DNA of 64,000 bases from contig NZ_UPPP01000134.1 in assembly GCF_900476375.1 (NCBI RefSeq), forward strand, positions 1 to 64,000, given 5' to 3'. Positions 52,145 to 60,765 of this stretch are shown here, piece after piece. Each line of letters opens with the position of its first letter. The stretch's first letter is position 1. This DNA is from Allolucifera butyrica. GTDB lineage: Bacteria > Bacillota > Negativicutes > Sporomusales > UPPP01. The position numbers and the translations under genes were made by a program. The notes beneath the pieces are model-generated. The model was not told the origin of the DNA and made no database searches. It worked only from the letters and a program-made list of their open reading frames with translations.

Positions 52145-53134
52145 ATGATCAAGACGATTTCCGATATTGCGAAGTTGGCCGGCGTTTCCAAAAGTACGGT
52201 TTCCCGGCATTTAAACGGCGGGTATGTCAGCAGCGAAGCGAAAGAAAAAATAGAAACGGTAATCGCCAGGACCGGCTATGAGCCCAATGCCTTTGCCCAG
52301 AATTTGAAAGCCAAACAATCGAATTTTATCGGCGTAATTGTGCCCCGGCTGGATTCGTACGCGGCAGCCAGAACGCTGATCGGCATCGATGAAAAATTGA
52401 AACAGCATAATTATCAAATGCTGATCGCCAATACCGGTCTGAGCCGGGAACGGGAGATTGAGAGTCTTTACAGTCTGGCTAAACAGAAAGTGGCGGGGAT
52501 TATTCTGCTGGCCACGGAGGTCTCAGCCAGGCATCAAACGGCTATAGACAGTATAAAAGTTCCGGTTGTCCTGATGGGACAGGAGCATTCGAAATATTAC
52601 TGCGTCACCTATGACGATTTTAATGCGGCTTATGAACTGGCCCGGTATGTAATTGCCAGAGGGCATAGAAAAATTGCCTATTTAGGCGTGACCGAAACGG
52701 ATATTGCCGTAGGCGTCAGGCGGAAAGCCGGGTTCAGGAAAGCGGCCGGTGAGGCGGAAGGACTGGATATATCGTATCATACGACCAGTTTTGCGATTGA
52801 AGACGCCATTGACGCGGCCGCTCGGATTATCCGGGAAACGAGGCCGTCGCTCCTGTTTTGCGCTACCGACAATATTGCCCTGGGGGCGATGAAGAGTGTG
52901 TTTTCCCAGGGGCTGAAAATTCCTGCCGACATTTCCGTCGTTGGTTTTGGCGACTATAATGTTTCGGCGGTGGTTCATCCGGGACTGACTACGGCCAGGT
53001 TCGATTATTATCAGGCCGGGTTTACGGCCGCCGGCAATCTGGTCAGGCTGCTCCAGGGAGAAACGGTTCAACGGTTAATTGTTTGCGATTATCAAATCAT
53101 CGAACGGGAAAGCGTTGACAAATTGAATTTTTGA
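52145..53134 (+). CDS. scrR: LacI-family repressor of the sucrose operon
   Basis: 329 residues: LacI helix-turn-helix and hinge (MIKTISDIAKLAGVSKSTVS, then RHLNGGYVSSEAKEKIE; residues 1-58) and an effector-binding domain (60-329). It lies immediately upstream of PTS IIBC and sucrose-6-phosphate hydrolase genes, and two identical GGAACCGTTCC operators flank the start of that operon. ATG at 52145 is preferred for its family N-terminus; 52133 is an alternative. The likely inducer is sucrose 6-phosphate or fructose. Confidence 0.9.
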   Translation: MIKTISDIAKLAGVSKSTVSRHLNGGYVSSEAKEKIETVIARTGYEPNAFAQNLKAKQSNFIGVIVPRLDSYAAARTLIGIDEKLKQHNYQMLIANTGLSREREIESLYSLAKQKVAGIILLATEVSARHQTAIDSIKVPVVLMGQEHSKYYCVTYDDFNAAYELARYVIARGHRKIAYLGVTETDIAVGVRRKAGFRKAAGEAEGLDISYHTTSFAIEDAIDAAARIIRETRPSLLFCATDNIALGAMKSVFSQGLKIPADISVVGFGDYNVSAVVHPGLTTARFDYYQAGFTAAGNLVRLLQGETVQRLIVCDYQIIERESVDKLNF

Positions 53135-53144
53135 AAGCTATAAT
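53115..53144 (+). promoter_or_regulatory. Near-consensus promoter of the sucrose operon
   Basis: Perfect TTGACA (53115-53120) and TATAAT (53139-53144), 18 bp apart. The -35 box lies inside the end of the repressor gene. Transcription would start within the first operator. Confidence 0.9.
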
Positions 53145-53150
53145 AAAGAT

Positions 53151-53169
53151 GTGGAACCGTTCCCATAAA
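53151..53169. promoter_or_regulatory. ScrR operator O1
   Basis: GTGGAACCGTTCCCATAAA with the palindromic core GGAACCGTTCC, located at the predicted start of transcription. Confidence 0.85.
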
Positions 53170-53216
53170 GTTGAATTTTGCCAATTGCGATAATATTATT
53201 TATTTTTTTATCCAGT

Positions 53217-53235
53217 GTGGAACCGTTCCCATAAA
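53217..53235. promoter_or_regulatory. ScrR operator O2
   Basis: An identical copy of O1, 66 bp downstream, just before the scrA ribosome site. The pair could loop or act as a road-block. Confidence 0.85.
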
Positions 53236-53255
53236 TGAGAGGGGGAGGATTTAGC

Positions 53256-54701
53256 GTGGATTACAAAAAGGTTGCCCAGGAGATCCTGGAGGCGGTCGGG
53301 GGCAGGGAGAATCTGTCGGCGGCGGCCCATTGCGCCACCCGGCTGCGGCTTGTTTTACAGGATGAATCGAAAGTGGACCAGGCCGCTTTAGACAGGATGG
53401 AGGCGGTGAAAGGAACTTTTTCCACAGGCGGGCAATATCAGGTGATTTTGGGAACCGGAACGGTGAATTTGGTGTATGAGGCGCTGGCAGCCCTGGCGGG
53501 AATCCGGGAAATGTCTACCCAGGAGGTAAAAGCGGCGGGCGCGAAAAAATTAAATGTGCTGCAGCAGTTTGTCAAAATGCTTTCCGATATTTTTGTGCCA
53601 ATCATTCCCGCGATTGTTGCCGGCGGTTTATTGATGGGACTGAATAACGTATTAACCGCCAAAGATCTTCTTGTTGCCGGAAAATCGCTGGTAGAGGCCT
53701 ATCCGCAGACGAAGGATTTGGCGGACATGATTAATACCTTTGCCAACGCTGCGTTTGTGTTTCTGCCGGTGCTGATCGGTTTTTCCGCGGCGAAGCGGTT
53801 TGGCGGCAATCCGTTCCTGGGGGCGGCCCTGGGCATGCTGATGGTCCACCCTGCTTTGCTGAATGGCTACAGTTACGGCAAGGTGGCCGCTCCGGTATGG
53901 AATATTTTCGGTCTTACCATTGAAAAGGTGGGCTATCAGGGATCGGTGCTGCCGGTTTTGGCAGCGAGCTTCTTATTGGCCAAAATCGAGCAGTTTTTGC
54001 GCCGGGTCGTGCCTGCGGCGTTGGATATCCTACTGACTCCCCTTTTATCCATTTTTATTACGGGGTTACTGACCTTTACGCTTGTCGGCCCGGTTACCCG
54101 GCTGGCGGGCAATCTGCTGACCGACGGCCTCGTCTGGCTGTACGGCTCGGCGGGATTTATCGGCGGCGGCCTGTTCGGACTGGTTTATGCGCCCATTGTT
54201 ATTACCGGCATGCATAACAGTTTTATTGCCGTGGAAACGCAGCTGCTGGCAAATATGGCGAAAACGGGCGGGACGTTCATTTTTCCGATTGCGGCCATGT
54301 CCAATGTGGCCCAGGGGGCGGCTACGCTGGCCGTGTTCTTTGTTACCCGCAACCGGAAGCTGAAAGGGGTTGCCTCGGCCGCCGGCATTTCCGCCTTGTT
54401 GGGGATTACTGAACCGGCTATGTTCGGGGTTAATTTGAAGCTAAAATATCCGTTTATGGCCGCCATAACCGGTTCGGCGATCGCTTCCGCCTATATCAGC
54501 CTGTATAAAACGCTGGCGGTGGCGTTGGGCGCGGCCGGGCTGCCGGGGATTATCTCCATCCGGCCGGACGGCATTTTCCATTACGTAATTGGCATGGCGA
54601 TTTCTTTCACCGTGGCTTTTAGCCTGACCCTCCTGCTGGCCAGAAAATATGAAACGACCGGCAAGGAAACGGAAGAAACCGGCCAGGGAGTGACGCTGTA
54701 A
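53256..54701 (+). CDS. scrA: Sucrose-specific PTS enzyme IIBC
   Basis: 481 residues. The IIB domain (1-90) carries the phosphorylated Cys26 in HCATRLRL. The IIC domain (about 105-465) has about ten hydrophobic segments and the GITEPAMFGVNLK-type substrate motif (SALLGITEPAMFG). It imports sucrose as sucrose 6-phosphate. No IIA domain is fused or adjacent, so it must borrow a glucose-type IIA. GTG at 53256 follows GGGGGAGG; ATG at 53235 lies before that site. A trehalose-type IIBC is related, but the invertase-type neighbour points to sucrose. Confidence 0.93.
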   Translation: MDYKKVAQEILEAVGGRENLSAAAHCATRLRLVLQDESKVDQAALDRMEAVKGTFSTGGQYQVILGTGTVNLVYEALAALAGIREMSTQEVKAAGAKKLNVLQQFVKMLSDIFVPIIPAIVAGGLLMGLNNVLTAKDLLVAGKSLVEAYPQTKDLADMINTFANAAFVFLPVLIGFSAAKRFGGNPFLGAALGMLMVHPALLNGYSYGKVAAPVWNIFGLTIEKVGYQGSVLPVLAASFLLAKIEQFLRRVVPAALDILLTPLLSIFITGLLTFTLVGPVTRLAGNLLTDGLVWLYGSAGFIGGGLFGLVYAPIVITGMHNSFIAVETQLLANMAKTGGTFIFPIAAMSNVAQGAATLAVFFVTRNRKLKGVASAAGISALLGITEPAMFGVNLKLKYPFMAAITGSAIASAYISLYKTLAVALGAAGLPGIISIRPDGIFHYVIGMAISFTVAFSLTLLLARKYETTGKETEETGQGVTL

Positions 54702-54732
54702 GGCGAAGTGAAAAATTACCGGATTTGAGCAA

Positions 54733-54763
54733 TACCCCCTGGCTCCGTGTGGAACCAGGGGGT
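54733..54763 (+). terminator. Intercistronic stem-loop between scrA and scrB
   Basis: TACCCCCTGG pairs perfectly with CCAGGGGGTA around a 11-base loop. No T tract follows, so it is more likely an mRNA-stabilising or processing hairpin that sets the scrA:scrB ratio than a terminator. Confidence 0.6.
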
Positions 54764-54800
54764 AAACAAGTCTAAGACAAGGAACAGGGAGGGCAGAAAT

Positions 54801-56285
54801 TTGGAAAAACTAAGAGACTCTAAATTCCGGACCATTTTAACCGCCAGGGCCGGTGAACTGGAAGCTTTAAAGGAGCTCGCTCAAAAGGACCCATGGAAAC
54901 CGGTTTGCCATATTCATCCCGAGTGCGGCTTGCTGAACGACCCAAATGGGCTTGCCTATTTTAACGGGGAATATCATGTTTTTTATCAATGGTATCCCTT
55001 CGGAGTAATCCATGGCATGAAACACTGGGCTCATGTTAAATCCGGGGACCTGGTTCACTGGAAAAGAATGCCTGTGGCCATCATTCCCACGGAGGACTAT
55101 GAATCGCACGGGGCTTATTCGGGCAGTGCCCTGGAGAAGGACGGGGAGTTATTGCTTTTTTATACCGGTAACATCCGCTATGCGGATGAAGCGAGAAGCG
55201 CCAATCTGTGTATGGCGAGAATGGATAAAAATTATGGCATAACCAAGGCTGTGGCGAATCCGTTGATTGAAGGCGTGCCGGCAGGCTACACCGGCCATGT
55301 GCGTGATCCGAAAATTTGGCAGGACGAGGATGGAAAATACTGTATTTTTCTGGGAGCGCAAAGGAAAAACCGCACCGGAACACTGCTTGTTTATGAATCC
55401 CAGGATGCGCTGCAATGGAAATTACGGGGCGAATTAAAGACGCCCATGATAAACTTCGGCTATATGTGGGAATGTCCGGATTACTTCCGGCTTGACGGCC
55501 GGGATATCCTGCTGTTTTGTCCCCAGGGTCTGGCACCGGCCGGCCATGATTACCAGAATCTCTACAATGTAATTTATGCCGTCGGCAAACTGGATTTGGC
55601 GAATCTGACCTTTGAGACGGAATGCGTCCGGGAATTGGATAAAGGCTTCGATTTTTATGCGCCCCAGACATTTCAGGACCCTGCCGGACGGAGATTGCTT
55701 CTGGGCTGGGCAGGTATGAGCGAAACGGAATATCCCTCCGATAAAAATCAGTGGGCCCATTGTCTGACCTTACCGCGGCAGTTACGGCTGCAGGACGGGG
55801 TATTAAGGCAAATGCCGGCCAGGGAGTGCCAGGTACTGCGGACGGACTGCTTTTCCCTGCGGGGCTGTTTGACGGGTAACTCCGTAAGTATTGCCAATGA
55901 CGGCAATCTTTATGAATTGGATATCGATTTTACGGATATTCAAAGCCGCGATATTATGATAGAATTATTTAAATCGGAGGAAGAAAGGCTGCTGCTTCGT
56001 TTTGACCAGGTAAACGGGGTTGTGTCTCTTGACCGGCGGAGCTTTCTCAACAATTTTACCGCCCCGGTCGGCCCGGTAAGGACTGCGCTGTTTATGCCGG
56101 CGGAAAGGCTGGCTGTTAAAATAGTCGTTGATCAAAGTATCGCCGAAGTGTTTATTAATGACGGGACCGTTGTTTTTACGGCCAGGGTGTTTCCGCAGGT
56201 CCGTTCAACGGGCATCGAAATCAGGGCGGACGGAAATCTTGTTTTTGATCTTGCTAAATATAAATTAAAGCGAGGAATTCTATAG
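54801..56285 (+). CDS. scrB: Sucrose-6-phosphate hydrolase (GH32)
   Basis: This enzyme splits sucrose 6-phosphate to glucose 6-phosphate and fructose. The 494-residue protein has the five-bladed propeller domain with LLNDPNG (nucleophile Asp47), YSGSALEKDG, GHVRDPKIW (transition-state Asp) and MWECPDYF (acid/base Glu), followed by the C-terminal beta-sandwich (about 350-490). TTG at 54801 follows GGGAGGG. An upstream frame extension passes through the stem-loop and is rejected. The fructokinase expected in many such operons is not present. Confidence 0.95.
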   Translation: MEKLRDSKFRTILTARAGELEALKELAQKDPWKPVCHIHPECGLLNDPNGLAYFNGEYHVFYQWYPFGVIHGMKHWAHVKSGDLVHWKRMPVAIIPTEDYESHGAYSGSALEKDGELLLFYTGNIRYADEARSANLCMARMDKNYGITKAVANPLIEGVPAGYTGHVRDPKIWQDEDGKYCIFLGAQRKNRTGTLLVYESQDALQWKLRGELKTPMINFGYMWECPDYFRLDGRDILLFCPQGLAPAGHDYQNLYNVIYAVGKLDLANLTFETECVRELDKGFDFYAPQTFQDPAGRRLLLGWAGMSETEYPSDKNQWAHCLTLPRQLRLQDGVLRQMPARECQVLRTDCFSLRGCLTGNSVSIANDGNLYELDIDFTDIQSRDIMIELFKSEEERLLLRFDQVNGVVSLDRRSFLNNFTAPVGPVRTALFMPAERLAVKIVVDQSIAEVFINDGTVVFTARVFPQVRSTGIEIRADGNLVFDLAKYKLKRGIL

Positions 56286-56304
56286 GGAAAAGGGTGAATG
56301 AAAT

Positions 56305-57189
56305 GTGAAGCTGATTGTTTCCGATCTGGATGGTACTTTGCTGAATTCCCGGCGGGAGGTCAGCAAGGTGAATGCGGCGGCCCTGCTGGCGGCGCAGCGC
56401 CGGGGAATCGAAATTGCCGTAGCCACCGGAAGGATTTATGGCAATGCCCTGGCGGTCTGCCGGCGGGCCGGATTGACACCGCATATTATTTCCAACAACG
56501 GCGCCTTTGTTTACACCAAAGACGGCCGGTTAATCCAGGCAGCCGGTCTGGATAAGAAAAAAGCCCTGCAGGCGGTTGAATGGCTGCAGGGGAACGGCTA
56601 TTTTTATGATGTTTGTACCGACCGGCATATGTTTATCCCGCCCAACGCCCGGGAAGTGCTGCTGCAGGATTTTGAAAGCGCGGCGGCGGCCGGAACGATT
56701 GAGCGGGAATTAACGGCCGAAACGGCCCGGCAGGAAATCAATAGATTGTTGTCGGCGGACGGTGTGGTTTTCGCCGAGCCTTTTGAAGCGATTTGGCGCC
56801 AACAGGATTTGATTTTTGGCAATGTAAGCGCGATTACGTTCAACCGGGAAAAATTACAGCGGGGACGGGACTTTTTTGGCAAGTATGAAGGGATGGCCAT
56901 GACGATTGCCGGCCGTGAAATTTTTGAAATGATTGCTCCGGCTGTTTCCAAAGGCAACGCGCTCGAGAAGCTGGCCGCTTATCTGGGTATCGGGCTGAGC
57001 GAGGTTATGGCTTTCGGTGACAATTATAACGATATTTCCATGTTGAGCCGGGTGGGGATCAGTGTGGCCATTGGCAATGCCGAGGAAGCCGTGAAGAAAA
57101 TTTGCCGCTATATAGCGCCTGCCAATGATGCGGACGGCGTGGCACACATGATCGATACCCTGTTGGCCGGTGTTAAAATGCCATCATGA
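56305..57189 (+). CDS. HAD-superfamily Cof-type phosphatase
   Basis: 294 residues. SDLDGTLLNS at residues 6-15 gives the nucleophile Asp7 and acid/base Asp9; VATGRIYGNAL is motif II, and GDNYNDISML is motif IV. The Cof/IIB cap lies between (about 85-190). GTG at 56305 is used. It follows scrB by 19 bp and is probably cotranscribed; it may relieve sugar-phosphate stress during sucrose uptake. Its 3' end overlaps the convergent exporter gene by 17 bp. Confidence 0.9.
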   Translation: MKLIVSDLDGTLLNSRREVSKVNAAALLAAQRRGIEIAVATGRIYGNALAVCRRAGLTPHIISNNGAFVYTKDGRLIQAAGLDKKKALQAVEWLQGNGYFYDVCTDRHMFIPPNAREVLLQDFESAAAAGTIERELTAETARQEINRLLSADGVVFAEPFEAIWRQQDLIFGNVSAITFNREKLQRGRDFFGKYEGMAMTIAGREIFEMIAPAVSKGNALEKLAAYLGIGLSEVMAFGDNYNDISMLSRVGISVAIGNAEEAVKKICRYIAPANDADGVAHMIDTLLAGVKMPS

Positions 57190-57988
57190 AGATCCGGACG
57201 CCGACAAGAGCGAGGCCGATGGCCAGACTGCGGATGATTGCCGTTCCCTTCACTTTCTGGGACAATTTGGCGCCCAACTGGGCACCGAACAAGACGCCGA
57301 TTGACAAGGCGATGGTTTGGAAGGCGCTGGTGGCCAGCACGCCGGTCGCCAGATGAACGGCGGTTCCGGATAAGGCCATAATTGCCAAAATAAAGTGGGA
57401 AGTAGCCGTGGCGATGTGAACGGGATAGTTTAACAGATGAACCAGGGCCGGTACATGGATAATTCCACCGCCGATGCCGAGCAGGCTGGACAAATAGCCG
57501 ACAAATACGCTGAGGACCACACCGATTACGGGGTTAAAGGAAAAAATGTATTCCATGCCTTCCGCGTCCACAAGCGTCCGGGTAACGAAATTTTTTTTGA
57601 CTTCGCCGGTTCCGTTCTTTTTCTTGCTGGGGTTTAGCAGCAGAAAAGCGGCGGCCGCTATCAGTAAGACGCCGAATATGCCGTTGAAAAGTTGCCTTGG
57701 TATATACGAGGTAGTTATGGCGCCGAGAATGGACCCGGGAATGGTAGCCGCTGCAAAGAGCATACCGGATTTGTAATCAATCCGTTTCATTTTGGAGTAG
57801 GCGTAGGAACCGGAAAAAGCATTGAAGAAGACTACGGCCAGGGACATGCTGGTTATTGCATCCGGGCTTTTATGGGGATAAACCAATAAAAGAATAGGGA
57901 CTAATATAAATCCGCCCCCCGCGCCGATTAGGGTTCCGAAAACCCCGACCACATACCCGAGGGGTAAGAGCCATAAAAATTCAGTCAT
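57173..57988 (-). CDS. TauE/SafE-family membrane exporter
   Basis: 271 residues with about eight hydrophobic segments arranged as two repeats. GTLIGAGGGFILVPILLL (N-terminal) and SSLLGIGGGIIHVPALVHLL (middle) are the duplicated GxGGG motifs of the TauE/SafE (DUF81) family, which moves sulfite, sulfoacetate or other small organic anions. It is divergent from a ROK regulator, 280 bp away. Substrate unknown. Confidence 0.9.
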   Translation of the reverse strand: MTEFLWLLPLGYVVGVFGTLIGAGGGFILVPILLLVYPHKSPDAITSMSLAVVFFNAFSGSYAYSKMKRIDYKSGMLFAAATIPGSILGAITTSYIPRQLFNGIFGVLLIAAAAFLLLNPSKKKNGTGEVKKNFVTRTLVDAEGMEYIFSFNPVIGVVLSVFVGYLSSLLGIGGGIIHVPALVHLLNYPVHIATATSHFILAIMALSGTAVHLATGVLATSAFQTIALSIGVLFGAQLGAKLSQKVKGTAIIRSLAIGLALVGVRIFMMAF

Positions 57989-58086
57989 TTTAAGATCATC
58001 TCCTGCAGATTGTTCTAAAATTTTTTTGCCGGACTTTTAACCATTTAGGAATAAAGTGCTTTGTAATTTATGCCAGCATATTTTTT

Positions 58087-58115
58087 ATTATAACAGACAA
58101 TGTAGAAAAAACAAA
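58087..58115 (-). promoter_or_regulatory. Possible promoter of the TauE/SafE gene
   Basis: On the minus strand: TTTGTT (58115-58110), 17-bp spacer, TATAAT (58092-58087). Confidence 0.5.
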
Positions 58116-58206
58116 GATGATTGTTGAATTTTAATATTGGCCTTTAAGAAAAATGTAGAAAGGTCGAGGGACTTTTATTATTTATGAGAAAAAGTTTTAG
58201 TATTTT

Positions 58207-58236
58207 TTGTCTAGGGGATATCTTGAGTGGTATAAT
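58207..58236 (+). promoter_or_regulatory. Promoter of the ROK regulator gene
   Basis: TTGTCT (58207-58212), 18-bp spacer, TATAAT (58231-58236). It rules out a TTG start at 58236, which would lie in the -10 box. Confidence 0.75.
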
Positions 58237-58268
58237 TGGTAGCAGAAGTTAAAAGTAAGGATGATAGC

Positions 58269-59465
58269 ATGTTCCAAGAATTGAAACGCCCCGTTACTAC
58301 GGCGGTGCGAAATTGCCGAACCCTGTATGCGTATATCCGGGAACACGAACCGGTTTCGAAGGCGAAGCTGCGGGAAATTACAGATTTTAAGCTTTCCACG
58401 CTGACCCGGGCAATGGACCGGCTGATCGCGGCAGAATTGATTTATGCGGCCGATATTGGCGAGTCCAGCGGGGGAAGAAAGCCCCTGCTGTTCCGGATTA
58501 ATCCCGCCGCCGGCTATATTGTCGGCGTCGATATCTCGCGGACTTACACCCGGGTTGCGCTGATGGACTTGAAGCTGACGATTTTAAAGTCCGGTACGTT
58601 CGGCATGTTTACTGAAAATACACCGGAGGAAACGCTAAATAAGATCGGCAGGATGATTGATGAATTTACCATCGGAATTGACCGGAAAAGGCTGCTCGGC
58701 GTCGGGGTGGGCGCGGTCGGTCCGGTGGACCGGGAACGGGGGATCATTCTGAACCCGGTCAATTTTCCCGCCGCAGGCTGGGAAAACGTATCCATTAAGA
58801 AAATCCTGGAGGAAAAAACGGGACTGGTCACGCTGGTAGAAAACGGCGCCAATGCGGCGGTGCTGGGAGAATACCGCCAGGGTTGCGGCCGGGGTCTGGA
58901 CAACATGGCCTATATTATTGCCGGCGTGGGTGTGCGGCTGGGGGTCATCGCCAACAATAAACTGGTTAATGCCAATGAAGGTTCTTTCGGCCATACGGTC
59001 ATTGACCGGGAAGGCCGAAAGTGTTCCTGTGGCGGCCAGGGTTGTGTCGAGGCGTATATATCCCTGAAGTCGGTATTAACCTGTTTCATTGATGCAATAA
59101 AACAGGGCCGCTACTCGCCGCTGGTTGAAAGAGTGGATTATGACCTCACCGCCATCACCCTGGATGCAGTTTGTACAGCGGCGGAGGAGGGGGATCCGCT
59201 GGCACTTGAAGTGCTCGCCGAAGCCGCCGGCCATTTCGCCGTCGCCGTTGCGAATCTGGCCAATATATTGAATCCCCGCCTGATTATCCTGGGAGGTCTT
59301 TTAGTGAAAAAAAGCCGGGCTTTTTATGAAACCACGGTGAAATTAGCCCGCGAAAGATTCTGCCGGATCAACGGGATTCAGCTTGAATTCAGCCGGGGAA
59401 CCCTGGGAGACGACGTCATTGTAACCGGCGCGGGCAGTATCGTTTTGGATTCGTACCTGCATTGA
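58269..59465 (+). CDS. ROK-family transcriptional regulator (NagC/XylR type)
   Basis: 398 residues. The N-terminal helix-turn-helix (about 15-75) ends in the ROK-regulator block IGESSGGRKPLLFRINP. The kinase-like sugar-binding part has DISRTYTRVALMDL, VGVGAVGPVDRERG, ENGANAAVLGEYRQG and the zinc motif CSCGGQGCVEAYIS. The usual ROK ATP-loop glycines are changed (GVDISRT), as in regulators. ATG at 58269 fits AAGGA and the promoter. Its target is unknown; the ascorbate, sucrose or exporter genes nearby are candidates. Confidence 0.9.
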   Translation: MFQELKRPVTTAVRNCRTLYAYIREHEPVSKAKLREITDFKLSTLTRAMDRLIAAELIYAADIGESSGGRKPLLFRINPAAGYIVGVDISRTYTRVALMDLKLTILKSGTFGMFTENTPEETLNKIGRMIDEFTIGIDRKRLLGVGVGAVGPVDRERGIILNPVNFPAAGWENVSIKKILEEKTGLVTLVENGANAAVLGEYRQGCGRGLDNMAYIIAGVGVRLGVIANNKLVNANEGSFGHTVIDREGRKCSCGGQGCVEAYISLKSVLTCFIDAIKQGRYSPLVERVDYDLTAITLDAVCTAAEEGDPLALEVLAEAAGHFAVAVANLANILNPRLIILGGLLVKKSRAFYETTVKLARERFCRINGIQLEFSRGTLGDDVIVTGAGSIVLDSYLH

Positions 59466-59508
59466 GCAAGTAGAACTAGTGTATATAAGTCCATTGATAA
59501 ATATTACG

Positions 59509-59536
59509 AAAACCCGCTGCCGGCAGCGGGTTTTTT
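59509..59536 (+). terminator. Strong terminator after the ROK gene
   Basis: AAAACCCGCTGC pairs with GCAGCGGGTTTT around a 2-base gap, then T run. Confidence 0.92.
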
Positions 59537-59560
59537 AAATGTAAAGTATAAGTTTTAGCC

Positions 59561-59584
59561 GAAAGACTGCGTTAGCGGTCTTTC
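59561..59584. repeat. GAAAGAC...GTCTTTC hairpin repeat at the SorC stop
   Basis: GAAAGAC (59561-59567) and GTCTTTC (59578-59584), 24 bp in total, the same length as the copy at 21161. The loop holds the stop codon of the minus-strand SorC gene, and the arm encodes its last residues (EKDR). Confidence 0.75.
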
Positions 59585-60519
59585 TCACTGTCAAGGGCCA
59601 GAACTTTTCTGGCTGTCAGGTCGTCGGTGATCAGGGTGTTGACGTGTTTTCCCCGCAGAGCGCCTAAAATGGCGCCGGCTTTGGCATCACCGGAAGCAAC
59701 GCCGACGACTTGCCTGATTTTGCGCAAGGAATCCAGCGTGATGCCGATAAGACATTTATGGATGTCCGTAGCCAATACGCGGCCGTGAATGTCGTAATGC
59801 TGCGCACAGATGTGTCCGGCTGATCCCAGGCGGCGGAGTTCTTCCGCCGCCTGGGAAGTCAGATAGCTAATTGTGCTGGCTGCTTCCAGGCTGCCGATGC
59901 CGGTTAAGGCAATGTCGGCCTGCTGGGCCAGACGCAAGGTCTCTTGAATATGCTGGTCCTGCAGGAGGGCCCGGCGAGCCTGGACATTTTCCACCAATAA
60001 GGGGGCGTGAATATAATAGCATTCGCCGTTATACATATTGGCCAATTGACGGACTAAATCGGGACCGTCGGTCAACCGGTTGGGGGAGTTGGCGGCGCCG
60101 AATAACTGGATGACCCGAATCGGCGTTTTTTCTGCAGGGCGCATCATTTGAACCGTATGGTACATCGTGCGTCCCCAGGAAATGCCCAGGGTGCTATTTT
60201 CTTTCAGCGATCCCTGGATGTACCGGGCGGCCAGCAGGCAGACCCCTTTCAGGACATCGTCGTCTTTGCGGTTGCGGCTGTCCATGATACGAACATCGTT
60301 TAACCCGAATCGCTGCAGGAAGTCTTGTTCCAATTGGGGGGAACGGTCCCAGGGATAATGAATGATGATTTCGACAAGGCCTTTGTCCCGGGCTTCCTGT
60401 AATAGTCGTGATACGGTAGAGCGCGAGGTGTGAACCGATTTGGCAATTTCATTTTGCGTCAGGTTATTTTCGTAATACAGACGGGCGACTTCACAGAGTA
60501 TTTCCAGTTCTTCCGACAT
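59572..60519 (-). CDS. SorC-family transcriptional regulator of the ula operon
   Basis: 315 residues: helix-turn-helix (about 8-55: YYENNLTQNEIAKSVHTSRS, then TVSRLLQEARDKGLV) and the SorC sugar-binding domain (about 58-315) with GISWGRTMYHTV, TGIGSLEAAS and GVASGDAKAGAILGALRGK. It is divergent from the ulaG-ulaC-ulaA-ulaB operon, and palindromic operators lie between. This is notable because E. coli ula is controlled by UlaR, a DeoR-type protein. AGGAGG lies before the ATG. Ascorbate 6-phosphate as ligand is inferred. Confidence 0.92.
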   Translation of the reverse strand: MSEELEILCEVARLYYENNLTQNEIAKSVHTSRSTVSRLLQEARDKGLVEIIIHYPWDRSPQLEQDFLQRFGLNDVRIMDSRNRKDDDVLKGVCLLAARYIQGSLKENSTLGISWGRTMYHTVQMMRPAEKTPIRVIQLFGAANSPNRLTDGPDLVRQLANMYNGECYYIHAPLLVENVQARRALLQDQHIQETLRLAQQADIALTGIGSLEAASTISYLTSQAAEELRRLGSAGHICAQHYDIHGRVLATDIHKCLIGITLDSLRKIRQVVGVASGDAKAGAILGALRGKHVNTLITDDLTARKVLALDSEKDR

Positions 60520-60554
60520 GATCTATCCTCCTCAACCTGTCTATTTCAATGGGG

Positions 60555-60576
60555 ATATTGCACAAATGTGCAATAT
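60555..60576. promoter_or_regulatory. SorC operator O1
   Basis: ATATTGCACA-AA-TGTGCAATAT is a perfect inverted repeat with 10-bp arms, centred 36-37 bp upstream of the SorC start codon and just upstream of the ula -35 box. Confidence 0.85.
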
Positions 60577-60598
60577 TCAGACAAATGACAATTTTTTA

Positions 60599-60628
60599 TT
60601 GACGCCAATTTACGAAGTTTGTTATGAT
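60599..60628 (+). promoter_or_regulatory. Promoter of the ula operon
   Basis: TTGACG (60599-60604), 18-bp spacer, TATGAT (60623-60628). Confidence 0.75.
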
Positions 60629-60651
60629 GGACTTGAACAGATGATTACTTT

Positions 60652-60667
60652 ATGAGCAAATGTGCAT
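60652..60667. promoter_or_regulatory. SorC operator O2 (imperfect)
   Basis: ATGAGCAAATGTGCAT shares GCA-AATGTGCA with O1 and lies about 20-35 bp after the predicted start of transcription. Confidence 0.6.
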
Positions 60668-60765
60668 AACTCAATTTAAGCATACCGGCCGTACTTTGTC
60701 AATCTGGCTTTTGACGACGCGGTATGCTGCCGTACTTCATGCGGGTTGAGAGAAAGGTGGATAAC

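Noticed and set aside
53170-53216. A second promoter between the two sucrose operators (TTGCCA, ATAATATT)
   Set aside because: Spacing is too short for sigma-A, and the upstream promoter is nearly perfect.
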